The position numbers were made by a program, and so were the translations under genes. DNA of 43,041 nucleotides. It comes from Patescibacteria group bacterium. Lineage in GTDB: Bacteria > Patescibacteriota > Patescibacteriia > Patescibacteriales > GWC2-42-12. This document shows, piece after piece, positions 22,875 to 31,802 of the stretch (the first letter of the stretch is position 1; each line of letters starts with the position of its first letter). The stretch is taken from contig JAQVNC010000001.1 of the NCBI GenBank assembly GCA_028703305.1, positions 120,791-163,831 of the forward strand, given 5' to 3'. A model generated the notes under the pieces. The model saw only the letters and a program-made list of their open reading frames with translations, had not been told where the DNA came from and did not search any database.

Positions 22875-23447
22875 ATGTCAAATAAAAAAAATAAATTTCC
22901 TAAAAATGCCAAAAGAGTTTTTAAGGGCGAGATTTTTGAAGTTTGGCAATGGCCGCAAAAAATGTATGACGGCTCTAAAGAAATTTTTGAGATGTTGACG
23001 CGTTCGGATACGGCTCAAGTTATCGCGGCGGTTGATGATAAAATATTAATTTTAAATCAAAGGCAGCCGGATAGCGCTTCTGCATTTTTGTCATTGCCGG
23101 GAGGCAGGCGTGAAAAAAATGAAACGGTTTTAAATACGGCCAAGCGTGAGCTCTTGGAAGAAACCGGTTATGTCTCGCGCGACTGGAAATTATTTAAAAA
23201 AATCAGTCCGTCAAGGAAAATCGTTTGGACGATACATACTTATATTGCCCGTGATTGTATTTATTGGCAGACGCCGCGATTGGACGCGGGAGAAAAAATA
23301 ACTTTCAAGCTGATTAGTTTTGACGAATTTCTAGGCTTGGCCGATGAGCCGGATTTTTATGATCCGGAATTAACTAATTATATGCTAAGGGCGAGATTTG
23401 ATAAAAAAATCTACAAAAAATTTCATAAATTATTATTTGGAAAATAA
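22875..23447 (+). CDS. Nudix hydrolase (ADP-ribose pyrophosphatase-like)
   Basis: 190 residues. A perfect Nudix box, G-x5-E-x7-R-E-x-x-E-E-x-G-Y, spans residues 77-99 (GGRREKNE...RELLEETGY) in SLPGGRRE. The N-terminal WQWPQKMYDGSKEIFEMLTRSDTAQVIAAVDDKILILNQRQP resembles the ADP-sugar pyrophosphatase subgroup, which forms domain-swapped dimers and hydrolyses ADP-ribose or related compounds. The C-terminal half (IHTYIARDCIYWQTPRLDAGEKITFKLISFDEF) completes the fold. It has its own upstream AT-rich region; the gene stands between repeats rather than in an operon. Confidence 0.9.
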   Translation: MSNKKNKFPKNAKRVFKGEIFEVWQWPQKMYDGSKEIFEMLTRSDTAQVIAAVDDKILILNQRQPDSASAFLSLPGGRREKNETVLNTAKRELLEETGYVSRDWKLFKKISPSRKIVWTIHTYIARDCIYWQTPRLDAGEKITFKLISFDEFLGLADEPDFYDPELTNYMLRARFDKKIYKKFHKLLFGK

Positions 23448-23467
23448 CTAATTATAACGAACCTACT

Positions 23468-23564
23468 GTCATTGCGAGCGACCGGAGGGAGCGAAGCAAT
23501 CTCACGTACTCGGATTTTAACAAGAGATTGCCGCGTCGCCTGGTTACAGGCTCCTCGCAATGAC
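23468..23564. repeat. Family A repeat, full copy
   Basis: GTCATTGCGAGCGACCGGAG to CTCCTCGCAATGAC, nearly the same left half as the copy at 7931. It fills the Nudix-exonuclease gap. Confidence 0.85.
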
Positions 23565-23576
23565 AAGTAAATACCT

Positions 23577-24374
23577 ATGCCAAAAACAAAAAAAATAAAT
23601 GACTTGATTTCTTTGGATAAGCCGTTGGTGATTTTTGATTTGGAAACTACCGGCCTGGCTGTTAATTTAGATAGAATCGTGGAAATCGCTTATTTAAAAA
23701 TTATGCCGGATGGCGAAATTTTAAAAGGCGATTGGCTTTTAAATCCGGAAATGAAAATACCGGCCGAAGCTTTCGCCATCCATGGAATTTCCGATGAAAA
23801 GGTAAAAGACGCCCCGACTTTTAAAGATAAGGCCGAAGAGCTTTTTAACATATTTAATGATTGCTATTTTAGCGGCTTTAATGTTTTATCGTTTGATTTG
23901 CCTATGCTTAAAAGAGAATTTTTAAGGGTCGGCAAGGATTTTAATTATGAAAACGCGAAAATTATAGATGCCAAGGTAATTTATCATTTTATGGAGCCGC
24001 GCACCTTGTCGGCGGCTTATCAATTTTATTGCAAAAAAGAGCATGTTGACGCCCATAACGCTTTAGCCGACGTTGAGGCCACGGCTGAAATTTTAAAACA
24101 GCAGCTTAAGCAATATAACGAGGTAAGGGATTGGGATTTTATTTATAAAATTCATCATGCTTTGGACGACCGCTTCGTTGACCGGGACAGGAAATTTTAT
24201 TGGCGCTCGGGCGAAGCTCATTTTTCATTTTCCAAGCATAAAGACAGAACTTTAGCCGAAATCGCCGAAACAGATCCCGGTTTTTTAAATTGGATCTTAG
24301 GCGCGGATTTTTCCGACGAGACCAAAGAAATAGTTAGAAAAGCTTTAGAAGGGGAAATGCCGAAAAAGGTATAA
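23577..24374 (+). CDS. DEDDh 3'-5' exonuclease with ExoX-like C-terminal domain
   Basis: 265 residues. The exonuclease domain has Exo I VIFDLETTGLAV (D21, E23), Exo II GFNVLSFDLPMLKREF (D107) and Exo III HVDAHNALADVEATAEIL (H160, D165), the DEDDh set. IHGISDEKVKDAPTF is typical of DnaQ/ExoX proteins. The C-terminal part (about 205-255: FSFSKHKDRTLAEIAETDPGFLNWIL) matches the short domain found after ExoX-type nucleases and in some free-standing small proteins. It acts on DNA ends in repair or proofreading; which one cannot be told. Confidence 0.92.
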   Translation: MPKTKKINDLISLDKPLVIFDLETTGLAVNLDRIVEIAYLKIMPDGEILKGDWLLNPEMKIPAEAFAIHGISDEKVKDAPTFKDKAEELFNIFNDCYFSGFNVLSFDLPMLKREFLRVGKDFNYENAKIIDAKVIYHFMEPRTLSAAYQFYCKKEHVDAHNALADVEATAEILKQQLKQYNEVRDWDFIYKIHHALDDRFVDRDRKFYWRSGEAHFSFSKHKDRTLAEIAETDPGFLNWILGADFSDETKEIVRKALEGEMPKKV

Positions 24375-24379
24375 GTATT

Positions 24380-24408
24380 GTCATTGCGGCCTTTGAGCCG
24401 CAATCCAG
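24380..24408. repeat. Family B-like repeat fragment
   Basis: GTCATTGCGGC-CTTTGA-GCCGCAATCC hairpin, the same as at 13069. Confidence 0.55.
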
Positions 24409-24480
24409 GAGAGAACCGCAGGAAGATTTAATTCCTTGGCAAGAAGAATTTTTATGTTATAATTAAAGCATAATAATTTA

Positions 24481-24486
24481 TATAAT
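24481..24486 (+). promoter_or_regulatory. -10 box close to the lipase-like gene start
   Basis: TATAAT ends 6 bases before ATG 24493, so transcription would start at the ATG. An alternative extended -10 (TG-T-TATAAT) lies at 24459-24464. Confidence 0.5.
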
Positions 24487-24492
24487 TATTTT

Positions 24493-27324
24493 ATGAAGAG
24501 GAGGATTTTTTTACTTAGCATGCCGATTATGCTTTTGGCATGTTTTTTTGTTTTTGGCGTATCAATTAAAAATGTCGCGGCCGAGGAGATAGCCATTGAT
24601 ACGGTTTGGAATAAAGACGAAGTAAGAGTTATAGATGACGGCGGCTTAGTAATCATGCCGGGCGTGAAGTTAACGGTTGAGGCCGGGACAATAATTAAAC
24701 TGGCGCCCAATAACATGATCTTGGCCATGGGAGAATTGGATATTAGAGGCAATGCGATTGAACCGGTAATTATAACTTCTCTAAGGGACGATAGCACTGG
24801 CGGAGATACTAATGGAGATGGCGCTGCTACCGCGCCGGCGCCAGGCGATTGGTATGGCGTAATGGCAAACAGCTCTAACGCTAAAATAAAAATTGATTAT
24901 GCTAAAATCAGCTACGGCGGGTCATATGATGATAGCCCCGCGTATTTATTAGATATTAATCAAGGCGCGGAATTTAGCCTTGAGCATAGTTCGGTCATTA
25001 ATAATAACGGCTATATGATGTTCGCCCAAGCGCCGAGCGTTAAAATCAATTATTCAAATATTTATAATCCTGATTTTTGCCTTAGCGAAGATCCTTTCGG
25101 CATGGGCGTTGCCATGGCTTATTGCGGCGGGTCGGCGCTAATGAATATGGGCGGTAATTCAATTGACGCGGCTAATAATTATTGGGGGCATGAAAACGGG
25201 CCGACTATAGCAGAGCAAGTCAGCGGGCCGGAGGATATTAAAGGCACGTTAATCGGTGGTAATATTAATTATCAGCCATTTTTAATTGAACCTTGGGTAT
25301 CGGCATTAGAATCGGCCGAACCGGATCCGGTGATAATAGTGCCGGGAATTATGGGGAGTTATAACATTTCCGGGCGGTGGCAGATTGATCCGATTTTTCA
25401 TACTTATGATAATTTAATGGAAGCATTAGTCGCCGCCGGCTATAAAGAAAATAGTTTAGGCGAAGCTAAGCCTACGTTATTTACCTTTCCTTATAATTGG
25501 CGGGTTGGTAATAATATTACGGCGAATTTACTTAAAGAAAAGATTCAACAGGTTAAAGAGATTAGCGGCCGGGATAAGGTGGATATTATCGCTCATAGCA
25601 TGGGCGGGTTGGTAACGCGCTCGTATGTTGAAGGGAGCGATTACCAAAATGACATTGACCAAGTAGTATTTTTAGGCACGCCGCATTTAGGAGCGGTTAA
25701 AACATATTTAAGTTATGAGGGGGCAGTCTTTTCTGGAGGATGGGACTGGTTGCAAAAATATTTATTCCAAACTGAAGCTGCGCTTAATGGTTATTTTGAT
25801 TTAGCTGATTATATAAGGGCTAGAGTATTAACTGTTGAGCAGTTATTACCAATATATAATTATTTAAAAGATAAACAATCTGATAATTCCTGGCTGTTGC
25901 GAATCTATCCATTAAATTATTCGCAAAATAATTATTTAGAGAATTTAAATAGTCCGGAAAATATTGAATTATTAAAACAAAGAGTAAAAATTACCAATAT
26001 TGTAAGTGATTTAGGGGGCAATAGTACTTTAAATAATATTAAAGTCATACCTGATCCGGACATAACCGATAATAAATGGCAAAGCGGTTATCCGGAAAAT
26101 TTGGAACAAAATTTGGATAGCTTGGAAAAAGGCAATGGAGATAGCACCGTGCCTCTTAATAGTGCTAATAGTTTGAATGGAGTTGAGACTATAATGTCCG
26201 GAATTTCTGATCATGAAAATCTGCCCACCATCATGCAAAAGGAAATTATTAAGTCGCTTACAGGAAAAATGCCAGAAAATTATTATAACAGCAGACTTAC
26301 TTCAGCTTTCAAGCGCTGGGCGTTTTTCCGAGTCTATTCGCCGGTTGACTTTATTGTCATCGCGCCTAACGGCAATAAAATAGGCAAAGATTTTAATAAT
26401 AACACAGAAATTAATGAAATCCCGGACGCTTTTTATAGCGGCTTTAATGATCAGGCCGAGTTTGTCTTGATTCCCAATCCGCAAGACGGAGAATATAAAA
26501 TAGAGATACAAGGCGTGGATAATGGCGGAGAATATGTTTTGGCCAGTAGCATAATTAACGACAATTCGGAAATTAGTAAAGAATTTAAAGGCACTATCGC
26601 ACCGGAGCAAGCAAGAGAATTTAATATTACTTATTCGGCCGCGTCTGAAAATCCGATCGGTGACCTAGAGCCAGTAGATACCGTGCCGCCGATAGTGATA
26701 ATTAATAAGCCGGCAGAAAACGAAAAATATTTGCATAGCGAAAATTTAATAATAGATTATATTGCTACCGACGATTTTTCCGGTCTAGCTACTACCACCA
26801 TAATGATTGATGATCAAATCTTAGCTACGGCTACGATTGATTTATTTAATTTTTCCTTAGGCCGGCATGATTTAATAATTCAAGCCAGAGATAAGTCGGG
26901 AAATCTAAAGCAAGCGCAAATTAAATTTGAAATAATCGCTAATATAGATAGTACGATTAGCGATATTGAAGAAATTCATAGCCGCGGTTGGTTAAAGGGC
27001 AGAATTTATAAGCCGTTATTAGCTAGCGCTTTTAGGCTTTTAAAGATAGAAGCTAAATATTTTGAAAAAGAGCAGGCTTTATTAGAAAAATTAATTAGAA
27101 AAACGCGGGACGATAAAAAATTATCGGACAAGCAGAAGCAGAAATTGATTGAACAATATAATAAAAATCTTGATAAATTAAAAAAGAACCGGATTAAAGC
27201 GATTGATAAAAGTTTAGACGCGATAGTTAAACTGCTTAATCTGGCCAAAAAGCAAAACCAGATAAATCAGGCTGGATATGATATAATAATAAATGACATT
27301 AATTATTTAAAATTAAATTTATAA
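24493..27324 (+). CDS. Large secreted alpha/beta-hydrolase (lipase/LCAT-like) with beta-helix and Ig-like parts
   Basis: 943 residues. Signal peptide (about 1-30, ending NVAA|EE). Residues about 35-265 form a repeat-rich, beta-helix-like region (GVKLTVEAGTIIKLAPNN, WYGVMANSSNAKIKIDYAKI, NNYWGHENGP). The hydrolase domain starts at PVIIVPGIMGSY (279-290) and carries IIAHSMGGLVTRSY with nucleophile S369, GTPHLG, GNGDSTVPL with probable acid D550, and SDHENLP with H574: a lipase/lecithin-cholesterol-acyltransferase-type triad. Then comes an Ig-like domain (about 735-820: PPIVIINKPAENEKYLHSENL) and a basic/acidic coiled-coil tail (about 840-943). It is probably secreted or cell-surface. Substrate unknown; a role in using host or community lipids is inference. 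Confidence 0.88.
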   Translation: MKRRIFLLSMPIMLLACFFVFGVSIKNVAAEEIAIDTVWNKDEVRVIDDGGLVIMPGVKLTVEAGTIIKLAPNNMILAMGELDIRGNAIEPVIITSLRDDSTGGDTNGDGAATAPAPGDWYGVMANSSNAKIKIDYAKISYGGSYDDSPAYLLDINQGAEFSLEHSSVINNNGYMMFAQAPSVKINYSNIYNPDFCLSEDPFGMGVAMAYCGGSALMNMGGNSIDAANNYWGHENGPTIAEQVSGPEDIKGTLIGGNINYQPFLIEPWVSALESAEPDPVIIVPGIMGSYNISGRWQIDPIFHTYDNLMEALVAAGYKENSLGEAKPTLFTFPYNWRVGNNITANLLKEKIQQVKEISGRDKVDIIAHSMGGLVTRSYVEGSDYQNDIDQVVFLGTPHLGAVKTYLSYEGAVFSGGWDWLQKYLFQTEAALNGYFDLADYIRARVLTVEQLLPIYNYLKDKQSDNSWLLRIYPLNYSQNNYLENLNSPENIELLKQRVKITNIVSDLGGNSTLNNIKVIPDPDITDNKWQSGYPENLEQNLDSLEKGNGDSTVPLNSANSLNGVETIMSGISDHENLPTIMQKEIIKSLTGKMPENYYNSRLTSAFKRWAFFRVYSPVDFIVIAPNGNKIGKDFNNNTEINEIPDAFYSGFNDQAEFVLIPNPQDGEYKIEIQGVDNGGEYVLASSIINDNSEISKEFKGTIAPEQAREFNITYSAASENPIGDLEPVDTVPPIVIINKPAENEKYLHSENLIIDYIATDDFSGLATTTIMIDDQILATATIDLFNFSLGRHDLIIQARDKSGNLKQAQIKFEIIANIDSTISDIEEIHSRGWLKGRIYKPLLASAFRLLKIEAKYFEKEQALLEKLIRKTRDDKKLSDKQKQKLIEQYNKNLDKLKKNRIKAIDKSLDAIVKLLNLAKKQNQINQAGYDIIINDINYLKLNL

Positions 27325-27337
27325 TTAAATAAAAAAT

Positions 27338-27727
27338 ATGCTTGAAAACAAATCTGTGTTATTAACTTCAGTTTATTCTTTACTTGCTGCGATTATCAGT
27401 TCATTAATTTTTTCTTCATTATTTGGCAAGTTATATATCATTATTTTTAAACCAATTCAAATGTGTGGTTTACTCGGGTTTGGTTGCCCGGCTATTTTAG
27501 GAATAATTCAGAATTCAATTTTTGCTTATCTTTTTTTCTTGCCGTTATTTATTATGGTTTTTGTATTTAGAAAGCAATGGTTGGCTTGGTTAATTTTAAT
27601 CTTTATACCTTTTACTATGGTTTTGTCCGGCGGCAGTAAACACATCCTTTGGTTTTTTATCTTTACACTCGCTGGCGGCCTAATAGGTTGGTTAATTAAT
27701 TTGGCGATAAAAAAGTTGAAAAAATAA
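27338..27727 (+). CDS. Hypothetical membrane protein
   Basis: 129 residues, about four hydrophobic segments (SVYSLLAAIISSLIFSSLFGKLYIIIF; GFGCPAILGIIQNSIFAYLFFLPLFIMVFVF; WLAWLILIFIPFTMVLSGG; ILWFFIFTLAGGLIGWLINLAI) and a basic C-terminus. No family is recognised. It starts 13 bases after the lipase-like gene and is followed by a strong terminator, so it is probably the second gene of that transcript. Confidence 0.7.
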   Translation: MLENKSVLLTSVYSLLAAIISSLIFSSLFGKLYIIIFKPIQMCGLLGFGCPAILGIIQNSIFAYLFFLPLFIMVFVFRKQWLAWLILIFIPFTMVLSGGSKHILWFFIFTLAGGLIGWLINLAIKKLKK

Positions 27728-27739
27728 ATTTTTAATAGC

Positions 27740-27770
27740 AAAAAACACTGCTCTCGTTGCAGTGTTTTTT
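27740..27770. terminator. Bidirectional terminator
   Basis: AAAAAACACTGC-TCTCGTT-GCAGTGTTTTTT, closing the lipase transcript. Confidence 0.9.
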
Positions 27771-27784
27771 GTATTTTAATAAAG

Positions 27785-27813
27785 TTGAAATATTAGCGGA
27801 TAAATGATAGAGT
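27785..27813 (+). promoter_or_regulatory. Promoter of the restriction-modification gene, leaderless
   Basis: TTGAAA 27785-27790, 17-base spacer, TAGAGT 27808-27813, ATG 6 bases later. The AAAGTTGAAATATTAG block recurs before ruvB (33777-33791), with the same spacing to the ATG. Confidence 0.65.
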
Positions 27814-27819
27814 AAAAAC

Positions 27820-30534
27820 ATGAATAGACAAGAAGCTAAACAGCAAATTGAGCGGCTGGTAAAAAAATTTAGCGATTTAACGCCGGTTGAATTTAAGAAA
27901 AAGAACGAGTCAATGACTTGTAAGGATTTTATTTTGCCTTTATTTCAGGCTTTAGGCTGGGATGTTTATAATAATATTTCCAATCACGAGGTTACTTCGG
28001 AAACGCAAGTTTCCGGCGGACGGGCCGATTATGCTTTTCATATAAATGATGTCATAAAATTTTTTGTTGAGGCCAAAAAGCCGAGCGTGGACTTAAGAGA
28101 GGCTAAACATGCCGAACAGGCTATTTCTTACGCTTGGCACAAGAGCGTGCCTTGGGCGATTTTAACCGATTTTGAAGACATAAAAGTATATAACGCCGAA
28201 TGGGACGAGCCAGACGCTGAAAGAAGCTTAATTTTTGAAATAAATTATAAAGATTTTTTGAAAGACGAGAAACTTTGGTGGCTGTCTAAAGAGTCAATGT
28301 TAAAAGGCGAATTGGATAAATACGCTGAAGCCAATTTTAAAAAGCCGAAAAAAGAAGCGGTAGATAAATTATTAGCCAATGATTTGGTAAAATGGCGCAT
28401 GTTGCTGTTTAATGATTTAAAAGGTTGGAACAGCGATAAGAATTTAAGCGATAAGCAAATCGCCGAGAGCGTGCAAAGACTTTTAGATAGGTTGATTTTT
28501 ATAAGAACGACTGAAGACAGAAAAATAGAAGGGGAAAAATTAAGAGAAATTGTCAGAAATTGGGAAGACGGCAAGGGTAAATTAAATTTGGCGGACGAGA
28601 TGAAAAAACTGTTTAAAGATTATAATGACGGCTATAACAGCAAGCTGTTTGAACCCGCCATTTGTGACGCACTGGAGTATGAAGATGAATTGTTGGCGAG
28701 AATAATAAAAGAATTATATAAAAATGCCAAAGGCATTCGCTATGATTTCGCTTCCATTAACGCCGATATTTTAGGCAGTATTTACGAGCAATATTTAGGA
28801 CAAATTCAGCAGGAAGAAAAAGATAAAAAATCAGGCAAACGAAAATCGCAAGGCATCTATTATACTCCTAGATATATCGTGGATTACATCGTAAAAAATA
28901 CTTTGGGCGAATTATTAAAAGGCAAATCAGGCTTTGAGGCTTCAAAAATTAAAATTTTAGATCCGGCTTGCGGTTCAGGTTCGTTTTTAATCAAGGCTTT
29001 TGAAGTTTTGGATAATCATATCAAGAGAGAAAACAATCAGCAGGAAGCGGATGTTATGAAAAATTATTTGAGGAAAGTAAATATTTTAACTTCAAATATT
29101 TACGGCGTGGATTTAGACCAAGAAGCCGTGGAAATCGCGCAATTGAATTTACTATTGAAAGTTTTAGGACGGAGGGAACTTTTGCCGAATTTAGCCCATA
29201 ACATAGAAAACGGCAATTCTTTGATTTCAGGGAAAGGAGATGAATTAAAAAAATATTTCGGTGAAAATTGGAAAGACAAAAAGCCGTTTAACTGGCAGGA
29301 AAAATTTGAGTCGGTTTTTAAGCAGGAAGGCTTTGACGTGATAATCGGCAATCCGCCGTATATAAGAAATAGAGAACTCAATACTAAAGATAAAGATTTT
29401 TTTGGCGAATATTTTAAAACTTCATCCGGCCAATACGATATTTACCAATTATTTTTTGAATTATCAATAAATTTATTAAAGGACGGAGGATATTTAGGTT
29501 TTATAACTTCAAATAAATACGCCATTGCCGACTACGGTAAAAAATTAAGAGAATTTATTTTAGAAAATTGTAAAATCGTAAAAATTTTAGATGTTTCCAA
29601 TTTACAGGTATTTAAAGATGCTTCAACCTATCCTTACGCGATTATTTTACAAAAGACCAAAAATAATAAAAATCATATTATGAAAGGCTATAAAGTTTTA
29701 GATGAGCTGAAATTAAATAATAATGAAATAAAAATAAACCAGGAAGATATTAAAAATAGTTCCACCAAAAATTTTACAGTTAAAAAAGAAATTGATTTTT
29801 TAACAAAAATGGAAAGCGCGTCGGAAAAATTAGGCGATATTGCTACCATAAAAGAAACTATCCATACCGGCAATGTTAGAAATAAGCTGATAACCGATAA
29901 AAAAGATAATGATAATTGTAAAAAATTATTAGCCGGCCGAGATTGCCACCGATATAATTTTAAGTGGGGTGGTAAATATATTAGGTATGATAAAAATTTA
30001 ATTGAAAAAGATAAAGGTGAATATGGTAATTTATGTGATAAAAAATATTTTGAATTGCCGAAAATTTTATTAAGGGATATTTCGTTGAGACCCGAAGCTG
30101 TTTTAGATAATGATAAATATTATAGTGTTAATACTTTGTATTCCGTGCAGGCTGTTTCAAAAAAATATCATTTACTTTATTTATTAGCCGTTATTAATTC
30201 AAGTTTAATAAATTTTTATTTTAAACAAAAATTTGAAGACGCTCATGTCAGCGGTGGTTTTTTAAGATTTAAAAAAATATATACCTCGCAAATTCCGATT
30301 TATAAAATAGATTTTAAAGACAAAAAAGAAAAAGCCAAGCACGATGAATTAGTTAGGCTATCCGATAAAATGTTAGAAAAAAATAAAGAACTGCAAAAAT
30401 TAGATCCGATTATGGATGATAAAGAATATAATGAAGTTAAAAAAGAAATAGAAAAAACGGATAAAGAAATTGATAAAAAAGTTTATGAGATTTATGGGTT
30501 GGGGGAGGGGGAAATTGAAATCGTAGAAAAATAA
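27820..30534 (+). CDS. Type IIG-like restriction-modification enzyme
   Basis: 904-residue single polypeptide that combines cutting, methylation and recognition. N-terminal nuclease domain of the HsdR/type IIG PD-(D/E)XK kind: GGRADYAF (D70) and FFVEAKKPSVDL (E84, K86). A helical connector follows. The N6-adenine methyltransferase has ILDPACGSGSFLIKAF (motif I, 381-389 core) and DVIIGNPPYIRN (motif IV NPPY, 511-514). The C-terminal target-recognition part (SGQYDIYQLFFE, SGGFLRFKKIYTSQIPIYKI) resembles TaqI-type C-terminal specificity domains. All catalytic motifs look intact. No separate specificity or nuclease gene is needed. It is leaderless and followed by a bidirectional terminator. It opens a defence-like segment together with the LexA/MazF/DinD operon. 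Confidence 0.9.
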   Translation: MNRQEAKQQIERLVKKFSDLTPVEFKKKNESMTCKDFILPLFQALGWDVYNNISNHEVTSETQVSGGRADYAFHINDVIKFFVEAKKPSVDLREAKHAEQAISYAWHKSVPWAILTDFEDIKVYNAEWDEPDAERSLIFEINYKDFLKDEKLWWLSKESMLKGELDKYAEANFKKPKKEAVDKLLANDLVKWRMLLFNDLKGWNSDKNLSDKQIAESVQRLLDRLIFIRTTEDRKIEGEKLREIVRNWEDGKGKLNLADEMKKLFKDYNDGYNSKLFEPAICDALEYEDELLARIIKELYKNAKGIRYDFASINADILGSIYEQYLGQIQQEEKDKKSGKRKSQGIYYTPRYIVDYIVKNTLGELLKGKSGFEASKIKILDPACGSGSFLIKAFEVLDNHIKRENNQQEADVMKNYLRKVNILTSNIYGVDLDQEAVEIAQLNLLLKVLGRRELLPNLAHNIENGNSLISGKGDELKKYFGENWKDKKPFNWQEKFESVFKQEGFDVIIGNPPYIRNRELNTKDKDFFGEYFKTSSGQYDIYQLFFELSINLLKDGGYLGFITSNKYAIADYGKKLREFILENCKIVKILDVSNLQVFKDASTYPYAIILQKTKNNKNHIMKGYKVLDELKLNNNEIKINQEDIKNSSTKNFTVKKEIDFLTKMESASEKLGDIATIKETIHTGNVRNKLITDKKDNDNCKKLLAGRDCHRYNFKWGGKYIRYDKNLIEKDKGEYGNLCDKKYFELPKILLRDISLRPEAVLDNDKYYSVNTLYSVQAVSKKYHLLYLLAVINSSLINFYFKQKFEDAHVSGGFLRFKKIYTSQIPIYKIDFKDKKEKAKHDELVRLSDKMLEKNKELQKLDPIMDDKEYNEVKKEIEKTDKEIDKKVYEIYGLGEGEIEIVEK

Positions 30535-30568
30535 AAGAGAATAAATTTTATATTATTCTCTTTTATTT
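30530..30568. terminator. Bidirectional terminator between convergent genes
   Basis: AATAAAAGAGAATA...TTATTCTCTTTTATT, an A/T-rich 15-bp stem between the restriction gene and the minus-strand GIY-YIG-like gene. Confidence 0.75.
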
Positions 30569-30571
30569 AAT

Positions 30572-30877
30572 TTATGCGTTTTCTTCGGTGTAGGATGTTT
30601 TTTCGTAAATATAGACATATTTAGAATAACCATCGCCGCCACCCGTTCCGCCGTCGGTGCCAATTAACTCTACGTAGTATTTTTCTGCGGCACGCGCAAA
30701 ATCAGCGCTTATGGCCTCCCAATAATCATAAACGCCATTTCTGCTAACTTTATGTTCGTCGAACAGTCTTTTTTCAGGATCGCTAGTAACTCCCACATAA
30801 TAATCTGATGATTTACCGCCGTTTTGAGAAATAAAGTTTTTAATAGCGTTTATTATTGTGTCTTTTGTTTCCGCCAT
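30572..30877 (-). CDS. Small GIY-YIG-like protein
   Basis: 101 residues from ATG 30877 (26 further upstream codons are open, but their MQLTLSLGGELINLAYSPRR looks non-coding and sits in the promoter region). DYYVGVTSDPEKRLFDEHKV (25-44) matches the second half of GIY-YIG nucleases (YVG, then the catalytic Arg, here R37, and H42); E65 or E70 may be the metal ligand. The first GIY half is not obvious, and the Gly-rich GTDGGTGGGDG replaces the usual helix. It could be a reduced or inactive member. It is divergent from the LexA-like gene and shares its control region. Confidence 0.5.
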   Translation of the reverse strand: MAETKDTIINAIKNFISQNGGKSSDYYVGVTSDPEKRLFDEHKVSRNGVYDYWEAISADFARAAEKYYVELIGTDGGTGGGDGYSKYVYIYEKTSYTEENA

Positions 30878-30989
30878 ATTACTTATATTTGGCCAACGCC
30901 TTGGGCTATAGGCCAGGTTAATTAACTCGCCCCCAAGGGACAGAGTGAGTTGCAACTCTCAATATTTAATGATAGCAGAAATAAAATAT

Positions 30990-31025
30990 TTGTCAACAAT
31001 TAAGTTTTGTTAATATTATTGACAA
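30990..31025. promoter_or_regulatory. Inverted repeat, candidate operator
   Basis: TTGTCAACAAT (30990-31000) and ATTATTGACAA (31015-31025) are inverted with 14 bases between; 10 of 11 positions match. The right half-site overlaps the -35 box of the LexA-like gene, and the whole lies between divergent genes. Confidence 0.6.
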
Positions 31026-31047
31026 GATGTGGGAAAGAATATATAAT
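31019..31047 (+). promoter_or_regulatory. Perfect consensus promoter, leaderless
   Basis: TTGACA 31019-31024, exactly 17 bases, TATAAT 31042-31047, then 8 bases to ATG 31056. A perfect promoter under a probable operator is what a repressed stress operon would have. Confidence 0.85.
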
Positions 31048-31055
31048 TCCAATAT

Positions 31056-31802
31056 ATGCATATAATTCAACAAAAATTGCTAAATTTAGCTAAAGAACAT
31101 AATTTAGCCGATTTAACTTTAAGAAAAATTGGAGAATTGATAAGCGAACCAGGAAGTCCTCAGAAGATAAAGCACCATCTTGATAAACTCATGGAAAAAG
31201 GGCTTTTGCTGGTAGGTGGAGACGGTAAAACTCTAAAGCCTGCTGCCGGCGGCATGGATAAAAAGTCAAAAATTGTTTCTTTGCCGATTGTCGGTTCGGC
31301 TAATTGCGGCGAGGCTTTAACTTTCGCCGACCAAAAAGTTGAAGGCTATTTAAAAGTGTCCTTAAAAATTTTGGGCGATAAATTTAAAAATCGGTTGAAC
31401 GATTTATTTGTTTTAAAGGCCGTGGGCGATTCAATGAATCGGGCGAATGTTAATAATAAAACTATTGAAGACGGTGATTATGTCATAGCCGAAAAAACTG
31501 CTAGCCGGCCTTTAAACGGGGAATATGTGGTTTCAGTTATTGACGGGCTGGCTAACATAAAAAAAATAATTATAGATGAAAAAAATAAGCAGATAATTTT
31601 AAACTCCGAATCAAGCCTTGATCTGCCGCCGATTTATATTCATACGGATGATTATTCTAATTATCTGGTTTGCGGCCGAGTAGTCGAGGTTATGAAAAAA
31701 CCCGACGAATTTTCATTTATGAGAGATCAATCGGCTAAAGATATTTTAAAAGATTTAGGACCCATTTCAAAAGAAGAAGTGGATTATTATGAAAGTTTAT
31801 GA
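31056..31802 (+). CDS. LexA-like self-cleaving transcriptional regulator with extra C-terminal tail
   Basis: 248 residues. An N-terminal winged-helix-type DNA-binding part (LADLTLRKIGELISEPGSPQKIKHHLDKLMEKGLL, 17-51) is followed by an S24 peptidase domain: cleavage loop VGSANCGEAL with the scissile C84-G85, the nucleophile S126 in KAVGDSMN and the general base Lys (K169) in GLANIKKI. These match the LexA/UmuD/CI arrangement, and cleavage at Cys-Gly is known for UmuD. The S24 domain should end near residue 214 (LVCGRVVEVMKK); 34 extra, acidic residues follow (PDEFSFMRDQSAKDILKDLG...). Its stop overlaps the start of the MazF-like gene by 4 bases. Probably autoregulated by the inverted repeat at 30990. 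The tail may bind the toxin; this is inference. Confidence 0.88.
   Translation: MHIIQQKLLNLAKEHNLADLTLRKIGELISEPGSPQKIKHHLDKLMEKGLLLVGGDGKTLKPAAGGMDKKSKIVSLPIVGSANCGEALTFADQKVEGYLKVSLKILGDKFKNRLNDLFVLKAVGDSMNRANVNNKTIEDGDYVIAEKTASRPLNGEYVVSVIDGLANIKKIIIDEKNKQIILNSESSLDLPPIYIHTDDYSNYLVCGRVVEVMKKPDEFSFMRDQSAKDILKDLGPISKEEVDYYESL

Noticed and set aside
30878-30955. N-terminal extension of the GIY-YIG-like protein
   Set aside because: The extra 26 residues have no family similarity and overlap the shared regulatory region; ATG 30877 gives a normal start.
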